This document shows positions 17,108 through 25,018 of a stretch of 64,000 bases of DNA, piece after piece (within the stretch, counting starts at the first letter, position 1; each line of letters opens with the position of its first letter). The translations under genes were made by a program, and so were the position numbers. Under the pieces are notes generated by a model. That model saw only the letters and a program-made list of their open reading frames with translations, did no database searches and had not been told where the DNA came from. The stretch comes from Drouetiella sp036703255 (GTDB lineage Bacteria; Cyanobacteriota; Cyanobacteriia; Elainellales; Elainellaceae), in NCBI GenBank assembly GCA_036703255.1, contig DATNPL010000222.1, positions 62,001 through 126,000 on the forward strand, in the 5' to 3' direction.

Positions 17108-17284
17108 TTAGCAAGGCATTCGATGACTTAAAATCAACTCAGCCAGCCTTCTGCTATCCCAGAACGGCATGGTTAGCTGGTGGGGGTCGCGCCAAACTTC
17201 CCTCATCAGCGTCCATACCTTAAGCTCGTGTCCTGGTTGGAAATCCCAGTGTCGCAAAGCATAAAATAAAAGTTGCCTCAGCAC
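17108..17284 (-). CDS. Small 58-residue ORF, unknown function
   Basis: A GTG at 17284 opens a frame reading LRQLLFYALRHWDFQPGHELKVWTL... and ending RLAELILSHRMPC. The frame stays open further upstream but meets only HIP1-derived Pro-Asp-Arg repeats, so the start is uncertain. The Trp-rich, ordered composition looks coding, yet there is no recognised domain. It could also be a gene fragment. Confidence 0.35.
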   Translation of the reverse strand: MLRQLLFYALRHWDFQPGHELKVWTLMREVWRDPHQLTMPFWDSRRLAELILSHRMPC

Positions 17285-17825
17285 AAGCGTACTGAGAAAA
17301 TTGTTAACGGCAATTGTCAGGCTTTTTTGATCTGGAGGGCGATCGGGTGGGGTGGGGCGATCGGGTGGTTGCCAAATCTCTCTATGGAAGTATCCTGAAA
17401 AGAGTTGAAAAGATTCTGCCTATCTCGCTGAGTCGGCATACTATACGGAACATTCTTCCTATCTACCCAAATCGGGGTGTTATTTGGAAACTGTTTGTAT
17501 ATCTGCCTTCTCTGGAGTGTTATGCGGAAACTTTCAGTCCATTAATGGTTAGACCGCCCATCCTTTTGGCAGGGCGGTTCTTCGTTGCTCTCCAGTAGGT
17601 GTCAGGAGCAAATCAGGGTAGTTTGGTAAAGTCAGGAGATTGAGATTGTAGCAATCGCTACATATAACAAAGCAAATATGTATCAAAAATTCTTGATTGA
17701 GCGAGTTATATTGACCTTTAAGTATCTGTGAAAACTGAGATTGGGCAGGTTACCTATATTTAGCTACCATATAGTAAAGGCTTAACGAAATCCTTACATT
17801 CTATCTATGTGTCGAGGTGATTTTT
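17285..17825. other. Intergenic region upstream of the low-GC gene pair
   Basis: A 94-codon plus-strand frame here looks non-coding. ACCGCCC/GGGCGGT (about 17553-17578) can form a hairpin followed by a mixed T-rich stretch. Imperfect repeats of the type GTGTTAT-GGAAACT occur at about 17478 and 17517. AT content rises sharply from about 17650 on. Confidence 0.4.
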
Positions 17826-18245
17826 GTGTCTAATAATCCTGGTGGCATCTCTCAATCTAATTCAGGTTCAATGGCTGGAGGAATGCAAGCCGCAATCGGC
17901 AACCATAATAAGCAGGGAATGAACGCTGAAACGTCTTCTGCTTCAAATACACCTAGTCAAGCCGAAGTAGTTGAGCTTCTTGCACAAATTGAGCGCATTA
18001 TCCGAGATGCGGAATTACCCGAAGTAGCCACGAGCAAAGCTACAAAGTATATAGAAGCCGCAAAGATAGAAGCAGAAGAATCAGAGCCTGATAAACAATT
18101 AATCTCTAAAAATTTAGAACGTGTTACTAAAAACCTGGAAGAAGTAGATAAAACGGTAGACACTAGCAAACGAATTTTTGAAAAGGTTGTTCCTTTAGTG
18201 ATGAAAATATCAGGCTGGCTAGGCATAGCAATAGGGTCTTTGTAA
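17826..18245 (+). CDS. Low-GC helical protein with N-terminal GGxQAAIGNxNxQ motif
   Basis: The GTG at 17826 is preferred over the one at 17817 because a strong GAGGTGA (17814-17820) lies five bases before it; this gives 139 residues. Residues 13-30 (SGSMAGGMQAAIGNHNKQ) are Gly/Asn/Gln-rich. About 45-115 is predicted helical and charged (EVVELLAQIERIIRDAELPEVATSKATKYIEAAKIEAEE...). The last 20 residues are hydrophobic (VVPLVMKISGWLGIAIGSL) and may insert in or lie on a membrane. The next gene, 27 bases downstream, starts with the same motif. AT-rich codon use differs from neighbours. Function unknown; a paired signalling or assembly role is inferred. Confidence 0.8.
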   Translation: MSNNPGGISQSNSGSMAGGMQAAIGNHNKQGMNAETSSASNTPSQAEVVELLAQIERIIRDAELPEVATSKATKYIEAAKIEAEESEPDKQLISKNLERVTKNLEEVDKTVDTSKRIFEKVVPLVMKISGWLGIAIGSL

Positions 18246-18272
18246 ACCAGGAATGTTGTCTTAATTCAATAG

Positions 18273-19763
18273 ATGAGCCAGCCACCCTCTAATTCTGAAC
18301 ATCAACCAGAAAGCCCTCAACCGAGAATCGATCAACACTCTAGTGGAAATTCTTTAGGAGGGCAGCAAGCTGCTATTGGGAATAATATCAATCAGTTTCA
18401 AGACAACAGCACAAATTGTAACAACTTTAGTTTTTACAACTATTATGGTGAACTTCAGGATGAAGATCTAGAACCTTTAACTTTAAGAGGAAAAATCTTA
18501 AGTTATTTTGGCGTATTTATCGTCCTTGTATTAACCCTAATATTTTGGTTCTTTTTTGGATTATTCATTAATTTTCCATTTCCTTTTCGTCAAGCTTTAG
18601 AACTTGTTGGCAGTTGCTTTAGAGGGAAAGTGGGATCAAAAGTTAACAGCCTACAAAAACAATTACAGTTAAAAGATATTGATTCTCTATCAATAGATAA
18701 ATTGAACGAAGTCGATTTTCAAGCTCGTTTATACCTAGAAATACTAGAGTGTTTAGGGGTAGACAAGGTTAAAAATCATGAGAGACTTGCTAAAACAATA
18801 GAGACCTTAAAGCAGAGAAGGATTGTATTGCAAGATCAAATAAAGCCTCGTCAGCTCAAGAAATATCAAACTGTAAGTAAAGCTCAGGATTTTTTTGAGT
18901 CTCTTGTCCTCAATCAAACTGAAGAAGATTTGGTGCAAATTGAGACGATTTTAGTTGAAGTAACTTCGTCTATTAGGAATGGTTATCCTTCTGAAACAAT
19001 AATACAGAATACACTTGATAAACTGTCTAAGGAAGTGACTCGAAAAGCTGGCAAGATTAGCCCTATTAGGTTAGGTCTTCTTTACAGAATAGAGGCTTTG
19101 CTACATGAGGTATCTGCCAAAGAAATATCTAATTTGGAAGAATCTGAACTGCAAAATTTTAATAAAAAAATTATTAATGAATTAAGAGAAGAGAGAGATC
19201 TTCTTGCAAAAAAATTAAAAAGGCTTTCTGATGAAAAAAATGCAACACAGCAAACACTTGAAGAATATTTAGGCGAACTCTCTAGATTAAATGGTCTTAT
19301 AGAAGAACGTGAAACTGATTTATCAAACCTACGGAAAAGAATTAGTTACTATGCTGAGACAGATCGAAGCCAAACAAATACAGTTAATGCTCTAAATTCA
19401 GATTTAGAAAAAGCCAACGAAAGATTAAGAGATTTGCAAGGGCAAAAAATTAACTTGAGCCAAGAAATAAGTCAGCTAAAGCAAACTCTTCAACGGAAGC
19501 AAGTTAGCATTGGTCAACTGGAAAGCCAGGTAAATCAATATTCTGGGATTAGAATGCTCAAAGGTGAGTATATTGGGAATTTGAGTGATCCAAAGGCTAA
19601 ATATCATTTTGATCGCAAATGTAACCATTGGAAAATGTTGGTAGGGGAGTATGTTTTAGGTTTAGATCAATCCCGCGAAATAGTAAGTAGCAGCACTCCT
19701 ACTTTCTTTTTTAGAAAGCTTGAAGAGTGCGATAGATGTGCTGGAAGACGAAATAGCTACTAA
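18273..19763 (+). CDS. Low-GC membrane coiled-coil protein with shared N-terminal motif and C-terminal His/Cys cluster
   Basis: 496 residues. The N-terminus has SSGNSLGGQQAAIGNNINQ (residues about 23-41), matching the motif of the preceding protein. A single membrane helix covers about 76-99 (ILSYFGVFIVLVLTLIFWFFFGLFIN). The cytoplasmic part is helical, becoming long coiled coil at about 280-430. The C-terminal about 65 residues (KGEYIGNLSDPKAKYHFDRKCNHW...) carry H445, C450 and C486-x2-C489, suggesting a zinc-binding knuckle. No P-loop was seen. Codon use is AT-rich, unlike the flanks, pointing to transfer. An operon with the preceding gene is likely (27-base gap). Confidence 0.85.
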   Translation: MSQPPSNSEHQPESPQPRIDQHSSGNSLGGQQAAIGNNINQFQDNSTNCNNFSFYNYYGELQDEDLEPLTLRGKILSYFGVFIVLVLTLIFWFFFGLFINFPFPFRQALELVGSCFRGKVGSKVNSLQKQLQLKDIDSLSIDKLNEVDFQARLYLEILECLGVDKVKNHERLAKTIETLKQRRIVLQDQIKPRQLKKYQTVSKAQDFFESLVLNQTEEDLVQIETILVEVTSSIRNGYPSETIIQNTLDKLSKEVTRKAGKISPIRLGLLYRIEALLHEVSAKEISNLEESELQNFNKKIINELREERDLLAKKLKRLSDEKNATQQTLEEYLGELSRLNGLIEERETDLSNLRKRISYYAETDRSQTNTVNALNSDLEKANERLRDLQGQKINLSQEISQLKQTLQRKQVSIGQLESQVNQYSGIRMLKGEYIGNLSDPKAKYHFDRKCNHWKMLVGEYVLGLDQSREIVSSSTPTFFFRKLEECDRCAGRRNSY

Positions 19764-19830
19764 ATTTTGTTCTTATAAGAATGTCTTAAGAGGTAATTCA
19801 GTATAAGTTAATACTTCGATTCACATATGC

Positions 19831-19918
19831 GGTCTAACGATCCGGCTGGAGCGGGCTGCCGAGAGAGCTTGACGGTGTTGCAAAGGTTATTTCCAGCCGC
19901 TCAGCCGGATCATTATGC
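19831..19918 (-). other. attC-like integron recombination site
   Basis: Read on the minus strand, the site starts GCATAAT, contains GATCCGGCTG-AGCGG and, about 60 bases later, its complement with one extra unpaired G, and ends CGTTAGACC. GTTAGAC fits the attC core GTTRRRY, and the single unpaired base in one arm matches the extrahelical bases of attC hairpins. The opposite core is imperfect (GCATAAT instead of RYYYAAC). No integrase is in the window, so it would be a lone attC. A 56-codon frame at 19827-19997 runs through it and is probably not a gene. Confidence 0.5.
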
Positions 19919-19993
19919 TCAAGATTATTCGCTAGAAGATTACTTAGAGCTATTCAAGGAGTTCGACTATATTTCTGGTTTAGTGCTTCACAG

Positions 19994-20650
19994 TTAAGCA
20001 CTAAAAGGATGCCGAGGAGCCAAGAAAAAACCTACTACACTTGCAAAGAGAATAGGTGTAAATGTGCTAAATCCAGTCAACTTAGCGATTAACAGCGTCG
20101 TACTAATTGGCGTTCGCGTTACGGCTGAGTTGAGTGCTGCCATCATGCAAATCATCGCTAAGGTTTCATCAGCTCCGAAGGGTGCCATAGAAATTACCTT
20201 TCCCAGACAGGCTCCTGTAAAAACAGGGGAATGATAATTCCGCCTCACCAACCTCCTGTGACCGTGACGCTAATCGCCAAGATTTTAGCGATCGCCAAAA
20301 TCATCAAGGAGGCGATCGTAAAATCTCCTTCGATAATCGTTTCAAGTTGACGTTCACCAAAGAAATGAGTCAGTGGAAATAGAACAGCTACTCCCCCAGC
20401 ACAAGTCCTGCAAGGGTCGTTTTCAATAAATCGGCTTATACAGTGACTCAAACAAGCGCTCACAACCCCGAAATATGGCAATAAACAGCCAACCTGCGAT
20501 CGCACCCAAAACCCCGTAGATAATAGCTTCGGAAAAATCAAAAAGGCTTGTGACATGCCAATAACTTCCTGAAAACCCACCAGATTTATGGACTTTGAGC
20601 AAGCGATCGCATGTCTAAAAACGCCCATGCACACGATCGCCATTCCCATA
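19994..20650 (-). pseudogene. ClC-family chloride channel/transporter remnant
   Basis: Minus-strand pieces match ClC channels in order: GVLGAIAGWLFIAIF (in one frame), then GERQLETIIEGDFTIASLMILAIAKILAISVTVTGGW, then a TGA where CGA (Arg) would be expected, GGIIIP, and after a one-base shift near 20230 FTGACLGKVISMAPFGADETLAMICMMAALNSAVTRTPISTTLLIAKLTG. The GGxxxP and ALxAxxxRxPxTTxLLxxxLTG patterns are standard for ClC. Several stops and frameshifts and a missing N-terminus show it is not functional. Confidence 0.75.
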
Positions 20651-20652
20651 AA

Positions 20653-20689
20653 AAACAGGTTGCTACGTCTTCTGCGTAGCAACCTGTTT
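20653..20689 (-). terminator. Rho-independent-type terminator of the outer-membrane-like gene
   Basis: A 15-bp perfect stem (20653-20667 with 20675-20689, AAACAGGTTGCTACG type) lies about 30 bases past the stop codon of the minus-strand gene at 20721 and is followed on that strand by a T run. Confidence 0.7.
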
Positions 20690-20720
20690 CTCTTTAACTC
20701 TATTTTCAGAAAATTCCGAT

Positions 20721-21800
20721 CTAGAAGTTGTAGCCTATACCCAAAATCAACCCAATAGCTGTTTCGTCACCCAATGTAAAGTTAACGGAGGCATTGGCAG
20801 ACACTCGCTCACGTATAGGGACATCTACCCCACCAGTGAGTAGAAAACTTGCATCCACATCATCACCCGTTGAAACGGCTACACCTCCTCCAATAAAAGG
20901 GGAAATGCGTAACCCCAGCTCTCCCGATAAATCTTCAGTCACATCGGTGATACCCGGAATGAAATCAAAGGTCACGGGAATCAAAAAGGTTGGGCTGTCA
21001 GAAAACAACACAGAAGGGCGAACTGATAGGTAGTTGGTTAGCCCAATCTTACTAATGATTGCAAACGCTCCCTCACCTACTGCGGTGTCGCCACTCCCAA
21101 TACCAATGTTGCCGCCAATCCCGATATAGCTAGGGCCTGAACGAGTTGCCCGCCCTGGAGAGATGCCCGCTCCAGGTATAGAGTCAGAGTCAGAGTCGTT
21201 TGTATTAGAAGTATCTGTATCAGGAGTATCTGTATCAGAGTCGAAGGTACTGTCAGGAGCCGTAGCATCAGGCACAGGATTGCCAGACTCATCTACTTCA
21301 GTCTCAGGGGTAGCAGCAGGAGCCGAAGTCCCAGGCGTAGAGTCAACCTCATCCACTCCAGTTTCAGAGTTACCGGGTGTCTGAGTAGGCGAGTTAAATT
21401 GGCCTTCTCCAGAGGGTGTCTCGATTGGGTCAGAAATTACGCCTCCATTAGGAGCTGCTGGACGAGGTGTAGGTTGAGACGGGCTTGTTCCCGCAGGTGA
21501 AGATGGTTGCTGCGCTATAGAGTTAGCCTGACTAAAATCAGATCTTAATGCCTCAGATGAGGTAGAGATTGATGGAGGGATTTCGACCTCAAGTTCGTTA
21601 GATAGAGTAGATGCAGGTGAAAAAGACTGTAGCTCTGACTGCATCTCTAAAGATTGCAACTTTGAGGAGGATTTTTGATCTGAGATTGCTCTCTGGGTCA
21701 TATCAGAAGCTTCAGCAAGCGCTAAAGCTCCGTTGAGACTAATCGTAAAAGCAGCAGTACCGAACCAGAAAAGAACACGCTTGAAGGTAGTAGCACTCAT
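20721..21800 (-). CDS. Exported protein with acidic Pro/Thr/Ser linker and C-terminal beta-barrel-like domain
   Basis: 359 residues. An N-terminal signal peptide (RVLFWFGTAAFTISLNGALALAEA) is clear. About 40-215 is low-complexity and disordered, rich in Ser/Thr/Pro and with D-T-D-x-D repeats such as DSDTDTPDTDTSNTNDSDSDS. About 225-359 has alternating hydrophobic strands (SYIGIGGNIGIGSGDTAVG..., SVRPSVLF, SPFIGGGVAVSTG, SANASVNFTLGDETAIGLILGIGYNF) and ends in Phe, as expected for an outer-membrane beta-barrel signal. The likely location is the outer membrane with an acidic periplasmic linker. A strong terminator follows. Family not recognised by name. Confidence 0.8.
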   Translation of the reverse strand: MSATTFKRVLFWFGTAAFTISLNGALALAEASDMTQRAISDQKSSSKLQSLEMQSELQSFSPASTLSNELEVEIPPSISTSSEALRSDFSQANSIAQQPSSPAGTSPSQPTPRPAAPNGGVISDPIETPSGEGQFNSPTQTPGNSETGVDEVDSTPGTSAPAATPETEVDESGNPVPDATAPDSTFDSDTDTPDTDTSNTNDSDSDSIPGAGISPGRATRSGPSYIGIGGNIGIGSGDTAVGEGAFAIISKIGLTNYLSVRPSVLFSDSPTFLIPVTFDFIPGITDVTEDLSGELGLRISPFIGGGVAVSTGDDVDASFLLTGGVDVPIRERVSANASVNFTLGDETAIGLILGIGYNF

Positions 21801-22089
21801 CTCACACCTGTCTTGAAGATAGAATTTCTGAGCGTCTTGTTAGACACAAGAAATTAACTGAACTTACAGAGGATACTGGCGATTTCGCTAAATTCCTTCT
21901 GCCTGTAGGCTACGCTCTACCTCTGTCAAAAGATAGAAAAAGTTAGGCCGTTGAGATCGCCGCATAGCGCTGTGTTGGAGCTGACTGTAATAAAGTTATT
22001 TGTAAGAGTCAAAGGTTGTTTACGGAAGCTCAACGATGTTGTTGGGCTGACAAACTTCTGTTGTGGGGGCTGTATTACCTCTTTATGCT

Positions 22090-23019
22090 ATGCGCTTTGA
22101 GTTAGGTCGCTTTCCACTCGATGAAATTATTGCTGGACGAATCGTAAAACTAGAGCCTGGAGGAGTTCTAGTTGATTTTGGTACTGAACAGCTTGCTTAT
22201 ATTCCACAATGGGAGCTATCGCTGGCTAAGGTTCGATCGCCAGAAGAAGCCGTGCAACTGAATCAGGTTCGAGAGTTTTTAGTAGTGGGAGATTACAATG
22301 GGCAACACGATTGTTTCTTCCCTGACTGTACACCTGAGACATTAAACGGCAGCGATCGTGTGTATGAGGTTGCACACTACTGGGCTTCGCTTTTACGTGA
22401 GTATCAAGTCAATCGAGAAGATTTGCTCGTACATACAAAAATTCTTGCTGTTCAGCCCGATGGAGTACACGCAAGAATTCAGTGGTTCATATGCTCCGAA
22501 CGCCTACCAACGATCGCCTTTTCAATCTGTAGATTAGAGATACGAACAGCGTGGGAACGAATACGGCAGCTACAGGCTGAGGATATAACTCTCTATCTCA
22601 AAGTTGTTAAAAAGATGCGGGACACTGCAACTGTAGAAATTGAGGGGATAAAGGGCTTTATTAGCAATTGTGATAGGCGCATCAATGAGTTAGCTGTTGG
22701 GGAGGAAGTGCCTCTCAAGATTCTGGAAGCGAAGGAAGAATTCGATCGCCTAACACTGATTCGGTGTGCTACTTGGATGAAGCTGAAGCAGCTACGGGTA
22801 GGTCAGCTCGTCAGTGGGAAAGTGATGTCTGTTAAACCTTATGGCGTGTTTATTGACATTGAGGGGCTAAGCACTCTTCTGCATATTTCAAAGATTATTC
22901 CAACCGTTGGACGTCCAAGACAGATTTTCAAAGCAGATGATGCCGTAAAAGCGATGATTGCTGAGATTAATTTAGCAAGGGCATGGGTTGAACTGGAAAG
23001 TTGTGAAAAATTGGTATGA
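22090..23019 (+). CDS. S1 RNA-binding domain protein
   Basis: 309 residues from the ATG at 22090; a GTG at 22063 would add nine residues without homology. Several OB-fold S1-type segments are visible: FPLDEIIAGRIVKLEPGGVLVDFGTEQLAYIPQWELS near the start, a weak middle repeat around 100-135, ITLYLKVVKKMRDTATVEIEGIKGFISNCDR near 170-205, and a canonical RVGQLVSGKVMSVKPYGVFIDIEGLSTLLHISKI near 240-275. It resembles the S1-like RNA-binding proteins widespread in cyanobacteria, which bind mRNA or ribosomes, but lacks the length of ribosomal protein S1. It is divergent from the outer-membrane-like gene, sharing a 290-base spacer. Confidence 0.85.
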   Translation: MRFELGRFPLDEIIAGRIVKLEPGGVLVDFGTEQLAYIPQWELSLAKVRSPEEAVQLNQVREFLVVGDYNGQHDCFFPDCTPETLNGSDRVYEVAHYWASLLREYQVNREDLLVHTKILAVQPDGVHARIQWFICSERLPTIAFSICRLEIRTAWERIRQLQAEDITLYLKVVKKMRDTATVEIEGIKGFISNCDRRINELAVGEEVPLKILEAKEEFDRLTLIRCATWMKLKQLRVGQLVSGKVMSVKPYGVFIDIEGLSTLLHISKIIPTVGRPRQIFKADDAVKAMIAEINLARAWVELESCEKLV

Positions 23020-23080
23020 CAATCCCGCTGCACACCAATTCATGAATTGATACAACATGACTGTTTAATGATCTGATGAA

Positions 23081-23120
23081 GATCAGAAAATTCTGGAATT
23101 GTGACCAGGATTTTCTGATC
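23081..23120 (+). terminator. 16-bp inverted repeat after the S1 gene
   Basis: GATCAGAAAATTCTGG (23081-23096) pairs with 23105-23120 with one wobble and an 8-base loop. No T-run follows, so a terminator role is uncertain. Confidence 0.4.
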
Positions 23121-23125
23121 TTGTC

Positions 23126-23250
23126 ATGATGCCTCATACTCACGGAAAAACTCGTGAGGAAGCTATCCGCAATAGTGAAGAAGTGCTTGAAGTGTACCTG
23201 GAGACTTGGCAGGCAAATTAATTCCTGAATCCCGAGCCTTTGAGTCAGAA
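23126..23250 (+). pseudogene. HicB-type antitoxin remnant
   Basis: A 31-codon frame at 23126-23221 reads MMPHTHGKTREEAIRNSEEVLEVYLETWQAN, matching the CHTHGKTREEAxxNxxEAxExYLE core of HicB antitoxins. One frame over, the reading continues GKLIPESRAFESE, corresponding to the usual GExIPEP tail, so a frameshift has broken it. The N-terminal half and any hicA partner are missing. Confidence 0.5.
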
Positions 23251-23262
23251 ACTGCAACGCTG

Positions 23263-24717
23263 CTAGACATCGGCAATTTCTGCATCCGCCGAGGCATCAG
23301 ACTGAGTTGCAGGTTGGGGCAGCAACCAACTGAGCAAAATAGCCGTCAACCCCCCGGTTGAAGTCGCAGAAGCAAACATATTTTTGATGATAGGAGGCTG
23401 ATTATTAAATAACTCTGGTACAAACACCACCCCCAATCCCAGCGCTAACGAGACTGCAATGATAATCGTGGCACGCCGATCGAGATTTTCGGATGCAATA
23501 ATCTTGACTCCAGCAACCGCGATCGAACCAAACATGACCGTAGTGGCTCCACCCAAAACAGGCTGAGGAATAGACTGAAAAGCACCGCTAACAATGGGCA
23601 GCAGCCCTAGCAGCGCCAGAATGCCAGCAACAAAGAACCCCACATAGCGGCTGCCCACCCCCGTCATTTGAATGACCCCTGTGTTTTGGCTAAATGTGGT
23701 GATGGGGAAGGTGTTGAGCAAAGCTGCTAAAGAAGAATTTAGACCATCCGCCAAGACACCCGCTTTAATTCGGCGGACGTAAACCGGACCCGTAATGGGT
23801 TCTTTGGAAACCATAGAAGTGGCGGTCATATCGCCTACAGATTCGATCGCCGTTAGCGGATAGAGAATGAGAAATGGAATCAAAGCGCTGATATCAAAAC
23901 TCATGCCGTAGCGGAATGGAATCGGCAGGCTAACAATTGAGAGTTTACTGAAAATACTAAAATCGACCATGCCCATGAAGGCAGACACGATGTAGCCAAC
24001 TAGCAAACCAATGGCGATCGCGCCCATCCGCACATATTGATTTTTGGCAAGTGTCAGAACAATCACGATCAAAAATACGCCACCCCCTAGCGCAATGTTC
24101 TGGGCATTCGCAAACGTATTGTTCTGCAATGCCGCCGTACCACCCGCCATGCTGGTAATGCCAGTTTTGAGCAAACTTAGCCCAATCAGCATCACCAGAG
24201 TGCCTGACACAATCGGCGTCACAATTTTGCTCAGCAGATGCAAAAACCGACTCAGCATCACGTTGGCAAATGCACCGAAAAAGCAAACGCCGAAAATCAG
24301 CGATAACGCTTGCTCTGGCGTCCTTCCCGCTTGAATGGCAGTGCCTGCCACACCCAAGATAGCCCCCAGAAAGGCAAAGCTAGTGCCCTGCAAGCTGAGC
24401 AAGCCCGATCCCACGGGGCCAAAGGTTTTGCATTGAATAAAGGTGCAGATGCCAGAGGCCAGCAGCGACATACTGATAATGAAACTGGTGTTTGCAGGGT
24501 CAAGCCCCAAGCTGGTACAGATGATGAGCGGTGGCGTCACAATGCCGACGAATGCGGCTAAAACATGCTGCACAGCCACAAAAAACGACTCAATTAGAGG
24601 CGGTCTGTCATACAGACCGTAAATCAGTTCCGAACCTGTTGCCCCTAGCTCCGGAAAACCCTGAGCCTCTGGTAATTCTGGTTCCTGCAAGATGCCGACT
24701 TCTTCTCGCTGTGCCAT
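23263..24717 (-). CDS. NCS2 family nucleobase (uracil/xanthine) permease
   Basis: A nucleobase:cation symporter-2 with about 14 membrane helices. After ELIYGLYDRPPLIESFFVAVQHVLAAFVGIVTPPLIICTSLGLD come SLQGTSFAFLGAILG (the QGTSF-type NCS2 signature in TM3), FSQNTGVIQMTGVGSRYVGFFVAGILALLGLLPIV (TM10 region with QNTGVI) and QPVLGGATTVMFGSIAVAGVKII. I place the start at 24717 (Met34 of the longer frame starting at 24816), because a GGAGG precedes it and the extra residues look poorly conserved. The binding residues allow a xanthine/uric-acid or uracil transporter; this cannot be resolved by eye. Confidence 0.92.
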   Translation of the reverse strand: MAQREEVGILQEPELPEAQGFPELGATGSELIYGLYDRPPLIESFFVAVQHVLAAFVGIVTPPLIICTSLGLDPANTSFIISMSLLASGICTFIQCKTFGPVGSGLLSLQGTSFAFLGAILGVAGTAIQAGRTPEQALSLIFGVCFFGAFANVMLSRFLHLLSKIVTPIVSGTLVMLIGLSLLKTGITSMAGGTAALQNNTFANAQNIALGGGVFLIVIVLTLAKNQYVRMGAIAIGLLVGYIVSAFMGMVDFSIFSKLSIVSLPIPFRYGMSFDISALIPFLILYPLTAIESVGDMTATSMVSKEPITGPVYVRRIKAGVLADGLNSSLAALLNTFPITTFSQNTGVIQMTGVGSRYVGFFVAGILALLGLLPIVSGAFQSIPQPVLGGATTVMFGSIAVAGVKIIASENLDRRATIIIAVSLALGLGVVFVPELFNNQPPIIKNMFASATSTGGLTAILLSWLLPQPATQSDASADAEIADV

Positions 24718-24873
24718 ATCTGCGATCGCCTCCCAAGCTTCCACAACTTTACTTAAAGCTGGCCGTATTGTAGGCGTGAGCAATGGCTCTAAAGAGTAGC
24801 TCAATTTACATAACAAGCTCGACTTTGAGGAGTTTCTCTTCGTAGTCAGGCAATTGAGGTGGGTATAAATAGT

Positions 24874-24904
24874 GTCCTCAAAGGGATGGTCGTTATTTGA
24901 GGAC
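24874..24904. promoter_or_regulatory. 9-bp inverted repeat upstream of the permease and the GT14 gene
   Basis: GTCCTCAAA at 24874-24882 and its complement at 24896-24904 are separated by 13 bases in the divergent intergenic space. It may be an operator or an RNA stem; nothing else identifies it. Confidence 0.35.
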
Positions 24905-25018
24905 GAATATCCCTGATCTTTGGGTGATCAAGAAGTAGATAGGAGAAGTTCTTGCGTCCTAAACCCCAAGATAGGGTTTGGATGCCGATGATTTAGAGCT
25001 GGATATAGGGCATCCGAC

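Noticed and set aside
17314..17598. 94-codon plus-strand frame
   Set aside because: Composition is non-coding, and it includes HIP1 runs and a hairpin.
19827..19997. 56-codon frame with a protein-like C-terminal half (DYSLEDYLELFKEFDYISGLVLHS)
   Set aside because: Its first half is the attC-like hairpin, so it is more likely a chimera of the repeat and a gene fragment than a gene.
24817..25018. Purine riboswitch upstream of the NCS2 permease
   Set aside because: I looked for the conserved TATAA/AGTTTC-type core and P1 stem and did not find them; only a simple inverted repeat is present.
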